A stretch of 64,000 bases of DNA from Cynocephalus volans (Eukaryota; Chordata; Mammalia; Dermoptera; Cynocephalidae), in assembly GCF_027409185.1 (NCBI RefSeq), contig NC_084467.1, positions 17,164,501-17,228,500 of the forward strand, in the 5' to 3' direction. Below are positions 32,989 to 44,429 of this stretch, piece by piece. The notes below the pieces were generated by a model. That model searched no databases, was not told the origin of the DNA, and saw only the letters and a list, made by a program, of their open reading frames with translations. Each line of letters starts with the position of its first letter. Within the stretch, counting starts at the first letter, position 1. The position numbers and the translations under genes were made by a program.

Positions 32989-35900
32989 GTAAGATCCCAG
33001 CCTGCGTCTGTGCCCTTCTGGAGTGAGAGACTTTAAAATGCACCACCCACCCTGGGTCCCATGACCCCAAACACCTGGTTTCATGGGGGGGTTTCAGCAC
33101 GTACCTGGAACATGATTGTGGGGTCTTTCGCTTGGTGCTGCATCAGGAGAATCCAGCACCTAAAGGGCTGGGGTGGGAGTCCTTGATAGGGGCAGTATGC
33201 AAAGTCTAAAGGTTAAGAGTTTGGACTCTGCATTCAGATGGCTTGAGTTGGGTTTTCCACTCTGCTTAACACTCCAGCTCTCTTTTCACACTCCTCACAC
33301 CTGGCTCCATGTCTTGTGGTCCGGCCTTCTCCTGGTCTCTCTGCTGTGTCACATTCCAGATGAGGGCCACCTCCTCCAAGCAGTCTCCCTTGACTGACAA
33401 TAATGGTAACAGATAACACTTATTGAGTGCTTACTATATGCCAGGCAGAATGCTGAGGGTTTTTTCTTATGTTATCTCATGTAATTCTCATACCAGCCCC
33501 CTGAGGTCAGTACTATTATTATGTCTATTTTATAAATGCGGAAACTGACCCTCAGAGAAGTAAAGTAGTTCATCCTAGAACAAAGGGCAGAGCCGCACTT
33601 TGAACCCAGGCAGTCTTACTTCTAAGTCTCCACTCTTTGGGACAATAGCTACCACTTTCTGAGGGCTCACTGGGCACCAGTCACGGTTCTAAGTGGATCA
33701 ACCTCTTTAATCCTCCCACTGAAAGAGGCCGCGTTTTCATCTCCATTCTCGGACTCCTGGGACTCTGGAAACCCTGCTGTAATCAGAATGCTCACTGTTC
33801 ACTTGTGGCTACTGAGGTCCAGAGAGGGAAAGGGGCTTGCTTGCACAGGGTCACACAGCCAGTTTGTGGCACAGCTAGAACTGGGACCCTAGCATCCTCT
33901 TTTCTTTTGGGGACCCTATGACTGAGTGACACCTCTACTCTCCCCTCTAGCCTCAGGCTATGGCCACCGTTCCTACCACCTCTCCAGCCGAGTTGTCAAT
34001 GGTGAGGACGCGGACCCCTGCAACTGGCCCTGGCAGGTAAGAGCAAGACCTGTTGCGCTAACCCCCACTGTGGTCTCTGGACCCCAAGCTCTGACTGTGA
34101 GGCATCCAGTGTTGGCCCCACCACTTCCTTTTCAATGACTTGCTCCAGCTCCCAAGGGCCAGGAAACCTGTGGACAACGCATTTCACGTGGAAGTTTTGC
34201 CCATTCAGTCTATAAACCTCACTGGGCTGTTTGCAGTTTAAAAGTGGGACCTAGGGTGAGGGTGATGCATAACTCAAGGGGTTGGCACAGTAATAGTGGA
34301 ATTTCAGACACTGTTTAGGGAGGAGGTTTTGGGGGACTCATTGCTAGACTCCACGAATTCTATAACAGAGCTATGTGGTCTGAGAGAAATGAGAGGATGA
34401 CGGGCTCCATAGGGGCCAGCGGAGGGGAGCACAGAGGGCGAGGCTTACCGTGCTGCCCAATACAGTAGCCACGAGCACATGTAGCTCTTCAAATGCAAAT
34501 TAATTTAAATTAAATCATGTCAAAAATTCAGTTCCTCTGTTCTAGCCACATTTCAAATGCTCAATAGCCACATGTGGCGAGTGGCTACCATATTGGACAG
34601 GAAAGCCATAGAACATTTCCATCATCACAGAAAGTTCTATTGGATAGGGCCTGGACGCTTGTCCTGTAAAGGACCAGAGAGTAAATACTTCAGACTTTGT
34701 TGGTCATATCCTTTCCATAGCAATGACTTAACTCTGCCACTGAAGCATGAAAGTAGCCATAGGCAATACGTAAATGAATGAGTGTGACTATATTTCAATA
34801 AATCGTTATGTAGGAAAACATACCTCAAGCTAGATTTGGCCCATGGGCCATCGTTTGTCAATTCTTGGTCCAGAGGGAGGTATTGAAAGTCAGATGTGTA
34901 GGAAATTAGAAAAGAGGCAGAGGACTCAGAGCGAGTTGTGTTCAGAAGATCCAAGTGGCCTCAAAAGATCTGAGGTTCAGAAGAATGGGAAGACTGATGG
35001 AGCAGAGGGCATCAGGGGGCTCTCAAGAGACAAAAGGATTGGGTACCCTAGAGAGCAGAGAGTGTTGGGGTCCCCAGGGAGGTCATAGTGCCTGTGGTGG
35101 GAGGCTCTGGAGAATCAGGATGTGATCCCAGCAGGAAAGTGATAGGGCTCCCATGAGCAGTTGTGCAGGTTGTGCACTGCACATTTCAGAGGGTGCCGTT
35201 ATTTCTGTGTGAATGGTGTCCTCTAGGGTTGTAGAGTACACAGCTTGCACAGCCATGGCAGCAACACTTATTATGGGGTCCAGACCCCTCAGGCTCTTTC
35301 CTCCTCGGCCACCAGGTCTCCCTGCAGTATGAGAAGTCTGGGGAATACAAACACACCTGTGGGGGCACCCTCATTGACGCCGACTGGGTTGTGACCGCGG
35401 GCCACTGCATCTCGTGAGTTCGCTCACTTACCCCTGTCCCTGCATGAGACCCAGGGCAGTGGGTGACTGTGGGAGAGGAGGGAGGTTGGCCAGTCAAGCC
35501 CAGACTAACCTCACCCCCACCGGCAGGAGCTCCCGGACCTACCAGGTGGTGTTGGGTGACTATAACCTGGCTGAGACGGAGGGCACTGAGCAGGTGATCC
35601 CCATTAATAATGATGACATCTTCGTACACCCAGACTGGAACTCCGAGTGCGTGGCCTGTGGGTGAGTAAACTCTCATGCTTGGGACCCAGGGCCTTCTCC
35701 ACTCATCCCTCCATGATCTGAAGCCAAATCTGAGGAGACTCCCAGGGACAGTGGGGCTTGGTCCAGCAGCGTGTGCCCACGTCCCACACGCTCAGGGCTG
35801 GAGCCAGCAGGATTTTCAAAGCCAATCATCTCTTCCTACACAGGGGACAGCAGGGCTCAGGGAGGGGCAGCAACTCCCCTAAAGCCACTTGTCTGGTTGG

Positions 35901-38900
35901 CATCAGAACCCAGCAGTCCTCTGCTGCTCCCCTGCACATCCAAGGGCTCCTCCTTTCAGATGCTCATCCAGGAAGCTCCTGGCTTCCTGTCACCGTGGGC
36001 CGAAGGAGGGGCACTGGACTGAGTCAGGCTCTGACACTAACTCTCTGTGGTCCGGGCAAGTCACTGCCCTTCTCTGGGCTTCAGTTTTGCCATTTGTCAA
36101 AGGTCAGGACTTCCTGGGTGGTTGTGAAGGTCGAGACAATCTTGTATTTTTTGGCGGCTGCTGGCCGATACTGGGATCTGAACCCTTGACTTTGATGTTA
36201 TAACACTGAGCTCTAACTAACTGCTACTGGGCAGCCCCAAGGGGACAATCATCAGCCCCTCAAGTGTACACAAAATTAAATGTCCGGGTGGCTCAGTTTT
36301 TTTGGTGAGAGGGTCAAAGAAGGGTGCAGAGTCCCCAGAAGTGCAGCATAGGACTGCGGGGCCATCACAATAGGGACCCCCAGCCACCCTCACAGGGCTC
36401 CTGGGGTAAGCTGAGAGAAAAAGCAGATCCACGTGAAATCTGGGTGACAAGCAGGCAGAGGAAGTCACAGTAGTTGTTCTCAAAGTGTGGTCCCTGGGCC
36501 GACAGCATCAGCCTCACCAGGGAACCTGGAAGAAATGTGAGTTCTCGGGCCTCAGCCCAGACCCCCTGCATGAGACACTCTGGGGAGGGACCCAGCAAGC
36601 GGTGTTTTAACAAGCTCTCCAGGTGACCTGGTGCAGCTGCAGTGTGAGAACCACTGCTGTAAAAGTCAGACAATTAGGAAGGCCAAGGGTCAGCGTGAGC
36701 TGAGGGGCTGGGAGGGCTTCTTAAAGTTGCTCAAAAAAAGATAGAACAGTAAAAGAAAAAAAGTAAAAGCAAAAACAGAAAAGAAAAAAGAAAGGAAATT
36801 GCTCAGCCTTAAAAATGGATTTGGAGGGGAACGGAGCAGTGGGGGTTTCCCAGAGGTGAAAGCGCCTGAAGCAAAGACTGGGAGGTGAGAACTGGTCCCG
36901 CTGGGGGACCAGTCTCCCCATGACTCTTCCCTCGTCCCCAGCAATGACATCGCCCTCATCAAGCTCTCGAGCAGCGCTGAGCTGGGAGACAGAGTCCAGC
37001 CTGCCTGCCTGCCTCCTGCTGGTGACATCCTGACCCATGACACACCCTGCTACATCACTGGCTGGGGACGTCTCTCCAGTACGTGCTGACCCCTCTAGCA
37101 GGCCAAAGGGACAGTGGCAGAAAGACAGGGCCGGGAGTTGAAGGTGACCCCAGGACTGGTTCTTGGCATTTTTCTCCCATTTCTCTCCAGCTGCAGCCTT
37201 CTCCCTCCATCCTCCCCAACTGGAATGTTCCCTCGAACATGTTTTAGTGTCCCCTGCATGCCAGGTGCTGGAGGTATAATGGTGCACAAAGCATTCAGGA
37301 CCATAATAAGCAGTGGGAGGACAGTCCCTGTCAGGCCAGAAGAGCTGTGTGCCTTGAATGTTCCCCAATCTGGGGCTCCCAGCTCTGCACACCCAGAGTC
37401 CCCACTCCATTTTCTCTGTCCCCACAGCCGGCGGGGAACTCCCAGACATTCTGCAGCAGGCCCTGCTGCCCGTGGTGGACTATGAACACTGCTCCCAGCG
37501 TACCTGGTGGGGCTCCACCGTGAAGGAGACCATGGTGTGTGCTGGCGGGGACATCCGTTCCGGCTGCAATGTGAGTCAGCTGTCACCTGCCCAAGATGCT
37601 GCTGGGCCTGCAGGGCCCTGAGGCACATCTGCCGTCTGCCTAGAAAGTGGAGGAGGTATCTTTCCTGCTTGCCCCATTCAGTTTCCAGGCCAGGCAGGAA
37701 TTGGAGGAAACCTGCATCACCCAGACACGGAGCCCGGGCCTAGGAGTCAGGACCCTGGATTCTAGTCCCAGCTCACACCCTGACTTGACCTGGGACAAGT
37801 CACTGTCCCTCCCTCATCCTTAGCATAGCAAGGGATACAGGCTCTGTGACTTCTGAAGTCACACCAACTCTGTGGTTCTGAAGTTATAACTAAACATTGA
37901 GTATATTTGTATTATAAGTGCATGTGAATAATAATCTTAATAATTAAGTGGTACTAATAATGGGAACTACCGTTTGTCAAGTGCTTCCTCTCTACTGTTG
38001 CTGTTGTGTTAAGAATGTTTATCATCTCATTTAATTCTCAAACGATCTTGTAAGACCGATATTATTATTCCTCATCAAAAATGGGGAAACTAAGGGGCTG
38101 GCCCGTGGCTCACTCTGGAGAGTGCGGTGCTGATAACACCAAGGCCATGGGTTCAGATCCCATATAGGGGTGGCTGGTTAGCTCACTGGGAGAGCGTGGT
38201 GCTGACAACACCAAGTCAAGGGGAAAGTTCCCCTTACCGGTCATCTTTAAAAAAAAAGAAAAAAGGACAAAAATGGGCAAACTAAGGGTCAGAGAGGTCA
38301 AGTAATGGGGGGTGTCTCAAATCCCTAAGGCTTGGAACCAACTCCTTCCAACTCATTCCAGGGTGACTCTGGAGGACCCCTCAACTGCCCTGCAGAGGAT
38401 GGCACCTGGCAGGTCCACGGTGTGACCAGCTTTGGTTCTTCCCTTGGCTGCAACACCCTCAGGAAGCCCACAGTGTTCACTCGGATCTCAGCCTTCATCG
38501 ACTGGATCGAGGAGGTGAGGAGAACAGGACACCCGGAGGGCCCCAGGGTGGTGGCTGTTCAGAAAGGTGCTGAGGGGACAGGTGAGAAAGAACTGACCCT
38601 AAAGAGGGCCTGAAGATCAGTAGTGGGCATCCCTTGGTGGTCATTTAAGGGGGCTTGGGGATGTTTTCTGCTCCAGTGGGGCCCGAAGAACCTTGATGGC
38701 TCTGGGTGGGGCTTTGAACTACTGCTGAACTTCCTTATTCCAACAAGTGTTTATGAAGTGCCTCCTCTGGTCCTTTTTCTCATGGAGGATAGAAAGATAT
38801 GCCAGACAAAGGGCCAGCTGGTGGGAAACAGGTGATGAAATGAACAGTATTAATGAATTGTGGTGAGAGCAGTGATGGGGGCCTCGGACCGCAGTGAGGG

Positions 38901-39269
38901 CAGTGACCTCACCTGGGGACAGGTGTTCATAACAGTATCAGGTATGATTTATAGGCCACTTGTGCCAGGTGCTGTAAGGAGAACCTCAGTTAATAGCTTA
39001 ATCAGGAAATCCCATGAGGTAAATACTATTATTACCCCTAACATACAGATGAGGAAACACAGGCTCAGAGAGGTCAAGTCACTCTCCCAGGGTCACACAG
39101 CTCATGAGTGGAAGGGCTGGGCACGGAACAAAGTTGCATCCAGCTCCAGAACCTATGCTACTAACTAGACTCTTCTGTTCCCCATGCCCTCTTTTTACAG
39201 ACCATAGGCAAAGAACTAGGATCAACATGCCCACGGCAGTGCTGCCTCAACATCAATTGTATAGAATAA
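32946..39269 (+). CDS. CELA3: CELA3-type chymotrypsin-like elastase (proteinase E), eight coding exons
   Basis: This gene encodes a secreted pancreatic serine protease zymogen. Exons join in frame: 32946-32988, 33951-34036, 35316-35413, 35527-35661, 36942-37078, 37428-37570, 38362-38514 and 39201-39269, giving a predicted 287 residues. A hydrophobic signal peptide ([12 protein letters not shown]) is followed by a short propeptide ending SSR, then the mature start VVNGED. The catalytic His is in TAGHC (exon 3), Asp in NDIALIKL (exon 5) and Ser in GDSGGP (exon 7); the elastase-3 feature CVACGND spans exons 4 and 5. All introns have GT/AG ends. The first seven exons give 265 residues, as in human CELA3A/B by memory. 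The last exon reads a longer, unrelated tail instead of the usual five residues, pointing to a 1-nt insertion. Only one copy is present in the window, whereas human has two in tandem. Confidence 0.93.
33405..33640 (-). repeat. MIR SINE in CELA3 intron 1
   Basis: Antisense MIR with 'ttattgagtgcttactatat', 'gccaggcagaatgctgaggg', 'gaaactgaccctcagagaag' and 'gaacccaggcagtctta'. Confidence 0.8.
33645..33895 (-). repeat. Second MIR SINE in CELA3 intron 1, interrupted
   Basis: 'gggcaccagtcacggttcta', then non-MIR sequence, then 'gaggtccagagagggaaagg' and 'gtcacacagccagtttgtgg'. It abuts the previous MIR in the same orientation. Confidence 0.7.
33951..34036 (+). CDS. CELA3: CELA3 exon 2 (propeptide and mature N-terminus)
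   Basis: Preceded by a pyrimidine tract and AG (ctctcccctctag) and followed by gtaagag. It encodes [14 protein letters not shown], then the mature start VVNGED and NWPWQ. Cleavage after the Arg would free Val-Val, the N-terminus needed for serine protease activation. Confidence 0.93.
34440..34860 (+). repeat. hAT-type DNA transposon fragments in CELA3 intron 2
   Basis: Two adjoining pieces: 'gccacatttcaaatgctcaa' with 'tagccacatgtggcgagtgg', and 'gtaaaggaccagagagtaaa' with 'actctgccactgaagcatga' and 'gatttggcccatgggcca'. These are familiar mammalian MER-type DNA transposon sequences; I am not sure of the subfamilies. Confidence 0.55.
35316..35413 (+). CDS. CELA3: CELA3 exon 3 (catalytic His)
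   Basis: Encodes [18 protein letters not shown] and ends with [11 protein letters not shown], where the His is the catalytic base. The two Cys form the conserved loop disulfide around it. Bounded by ccaccag and gtgagt. Confidence 0.94.
35527..35661 (+). CDS. CELA3: CELA3 exon 4
   Basis: Encodes the segment [16 protein letters not shown] to [15 protein letters not shown]. Acceptor ccaccggcag, donor gtgagt. Phase 2 at both ends, as the neighbours require. Confidence 0.94.
36000..36140 (+). repeat. MIR SINE in CELA3 intron 4
   Basis: 'gcactggactgagtcaggct', 'gggcaagtcactgcccttct' and 'tttgccatttgtcaaagg' are MIR core matches. Confidence 0.65.
36145..36236 (-). mobile_element. tRNA-Ile-like SINE monomer in CELA3 intron 4
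   Basis: Antisense unit 'actgggatctgaacccttga', 'tgttataacactgagctcta', ending before 'gggcagcccc'. It follows directly on a MIR. Confidence 0.7.
36478..36662 (-). mobile_element. MER5A-like hAT-Charlie element in CELA3 intron 4
   Basis: 'ttctcaaagtgtggtccctg', 'agcatcagcctcaccaggga', 'gttttaacaagctctccagg' and the inverted-repeat end 'gtgagaaccactg'. Orientation follows my memory of the family and may be reversed. Confidence 0.75.
36942..37078 (+). CDS. CELA3: CELA3 exon 5 (catalytic Asp)
   Basis: Encodes [16 protein letters not shown], where Asp is the catalytic residue, then the segment ending [11 protein letters not shown]. Acceptor ctcgtccccag, donor gtacgt, phase 1 at its end. Confidence 0.94.
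37428..37570 (+). CDS. CELA3: CELA3 exon 6
   Basis: Encodes [18 protein letters not shown] and then [12 protein letters not shown], just before the active serine. Acceptor ccccacag, donor gtgagt. Confidence 0.94.
37730..37865 (+). repeat. MIR SINE in CELA3 intron 6
   Basis: 'ggaccctggattctagtccc', 'agctcacaccctgacttgac' and 'ctgggacaagtcactgtccc' match the sense MIR. Confidence 0.65.
37955..38320 (-). repeat. MIR SINE in CELA3 intron 6, split by a younger SINE
   Basis: 'taccgtttgtcaagtgcttc', 'ctcatttaattctcaaacga' and 'aaatggggaaactaag' lie left of the inserted SINE (38095-38266); 'gggtcagagaggtcaagtaa' continues on its right. Confidence 0.75.
38095..38266 (+). mobile_element. Dimeric tRNA-derived SINE inserted in a MIR, CELA3 intron 6
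   Basis: Complete dimer with A-rich tail. Target duplication aaaaatggggaaactaag (38077-38094) and aaaaatgggcaaactaag (38269-38286), 18 bp with one mismatch. The insertion cuts an older MIR in two, giving a clear relative order. Confidence 0.9.
38362..38514 (+). CDS. CELA3: CELA3 exon 7 (catalytic Ser)
   Basis: Begins [10 protein letters not shown], where the Ser is the nucleophile, and continues through [13 protein letters not shown] and [17 protein letters not shown]. Acceptor attccag, donor gtgagg. The 153-nt exon is in frame. Confidence 0.95.
38945..39170 (-). repeat. MIR SINE in CELA3 intron 7
   Basis: 'gatgaggaaacacaggctca', 'gagaggtcaagtcactctcc' and 'gggtcacacagctcatga' are diagnostic. 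Confidence 0.8.
39201..39269 (+). CDS. CELA3: CELA3 exon 8 with shifted, extended C-terminus
   Basis: After ctctttttacag the exon reads Thr-Ile, as in other CELA3 proteins, but then [20 protein letters not shown] before stopping. Without one of the G bases in 'ataggcaaag' the frame would close after five residues (TIAKN), matching the usual length. The tail adds four Cys (including a Cys-Cys pair), and the TAA at 39267-39269 lies inside AATAAA (39265-39270). A sequencing error is possible. Confidence 0.75.
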   Translation, partial: TIGKELGSTCPRQCCLNINCIE

Positions 39270-39270
39270 A
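39265..39270 (+). terminator. CELA3: CELA3 polyadenylation signal AATAAA
   Basis: AATAAA follows the last exon by normal spacing for this compact 3' end. It overlaps the predicted extended stop codon. Confidence 0.75.
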
Positions 39271-40254
39271 GATCTCTCAGAAAGTCCCAAGTTGAATCTT
39301 TCTTCCTTCATTGGCTCACGTATTCCCCTTTGGCCTGTTCTTAGAACCTTAGCTCTGTTATGCAGAAATGAGATCAGATCCAATCCTGTCATATGAAGAT
39401 GAGAAACAAATGAGATAGGAGTTGCTGTGGAGAGACCAACCATCCTGGTTTGCCTGGGACCGAGCAGTTTCCTAGGATGCAGCACTTTTAGTGCTAAAAC
39501 TGGGAAAGTCCCAGGAAAGCTGAGACAAGTTGGTCATCCTAGTGTAAAATCACACAGAAATCAGTGGCTTTTCAATGCAGGTATAAAAACATGGCAAAAT
39601 CGGCAGAAAAACAGACTCTTGGGAGACTCTTGGTAGGGTGGGAAGGACCATGTGTTTTCTGCTTCCATTGATGGGTTGGAGAAGGAAGGGTGTGGTCATT
39701 TATTCATTCAACAAACATTCATTCCTTGTTCTAGAGGAGAGCTGAGAGGGGGATGAAGATGTGGTTCCTGCCCCGAAGTGGCTTGTTGTTTAACGAGTAA
39801 TGAGCATATCAGAGTCATTCATTACACATTTACCAGGTACCTGCCTTATGGCAGGTTCAGGGCTGGGGGTGCTAAGGTGAGTCAGACAACCCCAGGGAGA
39901 GCACTTGCTGTAGTGGGGAGAAGATGAACACACAGGTGCACCTGCGGTGCTGTGCACGAGGCCCGAGCCCAGCACGCTGCTGCTGAGGTCAGAGAGCCCA
40001 ATTCCAGGCAGACGAAACAACTGAATCCCTTTCCTCATGTTTCTCCTGTACACCATGAAAGGAAACATGGTCCCAGCAAGCACATGATAACTAATTTTTA
40101 ACATTAATGCTGTTCCATTTGTACCTTCCCTTTAAGAAGTATACTTTAATTTTCAGAAGCTTAAAAGATACAAAATGGAAAATAATATAGCAAACAACAA
40201 AGTAGGTATTCTCCCTTAAGAACTAACAAATTATATATTTTTGCTCATGTTTTT

Positions 40255-40427
40255 TTTTTTTTTTTTTTTTTAAAAGATGACCGGTAAGGGGATCTTAACC
40301 CTTGACTTGGTGTTGTCAGCACCACGCTTAGCCAGTGAGCGAACCGGCCATCCGTATATGGGATCCGAACCCGGGGCCTTGGTGTTATCAGCACCGCACT
40401 CTCCCGAGTGAGCCACGGGCCGGCCCA
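40255..40427 (-). mobile_element. Dimeric tRNA-derived SINE with target duplication
   Basis: Near-consensus antisense dimer. Flanks share tttgctcatgtttt (from 40240 and from 40428). The high similarity of its two halves to the consensus-like copies suggests a young insertion. Confidence 0.9.
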
Positions 40428-40494
40428 TTTGCTCATGTTTTTCTTTTTCTTTTTTCTTTTTTAAAATTTTTCTTTTATTTATTTATTTTTTATT

Positions 40495-40586
40495 TAATTT
40501 TTTAAAAAAGATGACCGGTAAGGGGATCTTAACCCTTGACTTGGTGTTGTCAGCACCACGCTCTCCCAAATGAGCCACGGGCTGGT
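40495..40586 (-). mobile_element. tRNA-derived SINE, single unit
   Basis: Antisense unit 'gatgaccggtaaggggatct' to 'gagccacgggctgg', only about 70 bp from the previous SINE. Confidence 0.85.
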
Positions 40587-40699
40587 CTTTGCTTCATGTT
40601 TTTAAAAATAATGATTACGGTTAAGGTAGAGACCCCTTGGTACTCTTCCCAAAGGTCATTACAGTGATGGGTGTAGGGCTGTGTACGAAATAGCAATGC

Positions 40700-41015
40700 T
40701 TTTCCTTTTAGGCACATAATAGGGTAGCTCTTGCCTGGCCCCCTTAAGGCAGGTTTGGCCATGTGGCTTGCTTTGGCCAAGGTGAAGCTTTGAGAGACAG
40801 GGTGATTTGCTAAGCTCTCCTTCCCTCTGCCCTGACATCTGGTGGCTGCTAGTCGGCCTGATCCTAGAGTGAGAACATGTGGAACAGAGCCCTTGATGAC
40901 CCCAATGGACATGGAGCACAACCAAGAAATAAACTCTGTTCTTATAAGCCACTAAGATTCTTGGTGTTGTTTCTTATAGCAGCATGGACCTAACCTGTCC
41001 TGACTGATATAATGA
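40700..41015 (+). repeat. Old MaLR/ERVL-type LTR fragment
   Basis: 'cttgcctggcccccttaagg', 'aaataaactctgttcttata', 'agccactaagattcttggtg' and 'cctgtcctgactgatataat' are familiar from mammalian LTR 3' ends. Confidence 0.5.
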
Positions 41016-41019
41016 GTTT

Positions 41020-41500
41020 GGAATTTCTTCTTCTACTCCATGCAGTTATGTTTTTATCACATATATGGATATCCATAAACAATATTTTGCATTGTTTTGG
41101 TTTTAAAGAAATACATGCAGATATTCATGCTGTATGGATTGTCCTGCGGCTTGCTTTTTTCATTCAATCTTACGTTTTTGAGGTCTAACCATGCTGCTTT
41201 ATACATCTCTAGTTCGTTGCTGGTTTGTAGAGTGTCCCATCGCATCATAACATTAGTTCCTTACCCTTTCCCCTACTTATGGACATTTAGAGCAGGTCCG
41301 ATTTTTTGTGATTACAAACCGTGCTTCAGTGGACATCCTTGGACATATCTGAGGGGCACATTTGTGAGATTTTCTTTAGGGTATATTCCAAAAAATGGAA
41401 TTGCTGAGTGGGAGGGTGTACTCATTTTCAACTTTACCAACTGCCAAATTGTTCTCCCAAGTGATTGTATCAACAATGCTTCAAATTTCCATTTTTTTCT
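41020..41500 (-). repeat. Old L1 (L1M-type) fragment
   Basis: 'tttttgaggtctaaccatgc', 'gcttcagtggacatccttgg', 'aaaatggaattgctgagtgg' and 'ttaccaactgccaaattgtt' form the antisense L1M pattern. Confidence 0.7.
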
Positions 41501-42789
41501 TTTCCCTTCCATTACCTCGACACATTACAAACTGCCCACATTTTTCTCCTAAAACCACTCCTGGCATCTCAATCCTTCCCCATAAAACTCTCCTCCAGCC
41601 CTTAACCTCATTCCAGCTCTTACTAAATCTCAAGAACTGGTCTGGCAAGGCCAGAGTGAGGGCAGGGAAAGAACACAGTCAAATGGAGCAGAGACTTCTG
41701 CCCCACAGGGAGCAGGGCAGGACGGGAGGAAGTTCTGGAACCACACATACACGAATCATTGTTATTGAGTCAGACAGACAGTGCCCGGTGACATGTACTG
41801 TCATGTGCTGCCCAGGCACAGCAGGGATGCAAAGGCTGAGTGTCCACTTCCTCCCAGTGGGTGAGGGAAGGGCCATTGGATAATTTTCCAAGATAGTTTC
41901 AGGATAAAGGGCAGTGACACCGGTGTAATCCCACACTGTGGCTGGGCAGTGGGTCCCCAGGGGACCTCTCCCCATCCTCAGGGGCCACTGCGAGCAGCTA
42001 TGACCCCCTTCTCACCACACATGGGCAGCAGAGAGTAAGAAATCTTGCGTAAAATTGCCCACAATTTGATCAACAATTCAATTTTCCCTTTATAAAACTT
42101 CCCACGTCTCACAAGTCAAATCTTTTATTTTTTTATTTCTTGTACTGTGGAGAAACTCCTTGAACTTATGAGGGTCTTACTTTACGATGAAACAGCAGGG
42201 AGAGGTGGGGAGGCCACACTTGACTTTATGAATCTGGAGTCACTTCCCTCAGGTAGCAAGGAGGCTGTGCTTACTATTCACCTGTTACTTCCTCCTCCTA
42301 CACACACCTCTTTATATTCTCCCAGAGCCGGAAGTCTGTAGACATCCTCTTCTTTTCTTTGGACTCCGCTGGTGACTCTCCTTTTGTTAGTGCACTTATG
42401 TCGCTGGTGGGCCATCTGCACGGTTGGTGGCTGTGGTGTCTAGCCACTTTTGTAGCAGCTGTGGCTATTGTGGTGTCTGTGGTGGGCCACCCTCAAGGAA
42501 ATGGTGTTTTGGGCATGCTACTTGCTGGTCGCAGGATAAGGGGTTGGTCTCTGGCTCCATCTGTTCTGACATTTTAAGTTGTTGTGGAGCATTTGGGTGG
42601 GAGGCAGAGAGGGGAAGGGGGAAGGAGATAGGGTGGGAGAAGGAAGAAGGTGGGGAGGTGTGGTTGAGACTCTTGGCACCCCCTCATTCCTGGAGGGGAG
42701 ACCAGGGGATTTCCAGTGGTGGCTTGGTAGTTACTGGGCTGAATGCAGATGTCAGGGGGTTGTGGTTGAAGCCCTCAGCCCCCTACTGC

Positions 42790-43346
<557 letters not shown>

Positions 43347-44429
43347 TTGTCACTGGACTGGTTTTGGGTGTTGGGGGTCATCGCTGAGGCCCCTGGCCCT
43401 CCCTCCTCCCTGGCTTGGGGGACCAGGGGGCTTCCTGTCCTTCTCGGTTTTATGGGTGTTCTTTGGTGAAGTGAGATCTTTACTGGTTAATATCAAACTT
43501 TGTGTCTGGTCTGTGGGTATTTTGTTTTTTCTTTCAGTTCTGTGTTGGACTATTCGCTATTCCCACTACTTAAACTCTGTACTGGAACTAATTTGTTGTC
43601 CTTTGCTTACTTCTAAAATGGGGAAACCTCCTGTGGGGACCAGTACTTGAGCCCTGTGCTTGAACTAAATTGCTGCTTTGCTGCTGATTCCCTGGGGAAG
43701 GCTTTCTGTGTAGCTCGGGTTTTAATGGTTGACTTTGCAGGTACTTCCAGGTCTCCATGAGATCTGGCACACCTGGGTTGTGTAGAAACTCTGGTCTGGG
43801 ACTGGGTCTTTTCAGCAAACTGCACCCCCTGCAGTTCTATATTCCTAACAAGACGGCACTGAGTGGTCCTGTGCTGACTGGGGGACAGATCAGCTGTCCT
43901 TGCTGTGCCCCATTGTTCCCCCCACTACCTGCTCTCCAAACACTTCCCGTGGGACGGCTGTTTGCAGGTCCCTTGTGATGACTCACCAGCCTCTCAGTGG
44001 CTCTTTTTTTCAGTTGTCTGTGGCTGCTTGCTCCTATATGGGTCCACAAGAACCCTATTAGTGGCCTTACTGGCCTAGGGGCCACCAAGGGCCTCTTCCC
44101 CCCTGCCACCTCTAAGAAACTTCATCCGAAGGGTACAGCTATGGCTTTTGTCAGCTTCTGAACTGTGCGCTCAGCAGGGCCAGGCTTGTAGCGGCCTGGG
44201 CTGGAAATGGTGGGAGCAGTCCTTCCTTTCTCTCATCGTGGCTTCTCCTGCTTTCGTGAACTCTGTAGGTCTCTCCCCCTCTTCTCCTGAGCCCCTGAGC
44301 CCCTGAGCTCTAGCAGCCCCAGCTTGGCTGTCGTAGCTTTATAACAGTAGTAAATTGGTTGACTGTGGGAAAGAATGATGCTGGGGACTGTCTATTCTGC
44401 CATCCTGAGCAGAAGCCTCCAAATCTTTT

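Noticed and set aside
36721-37449. A 242-codon open frame on the minus strand
   Set aside because: It overlaps CELA3 exons 5 and 6 antisense and shows no domain or splice-supported structure; chance frame in GC-rich coding sequence.
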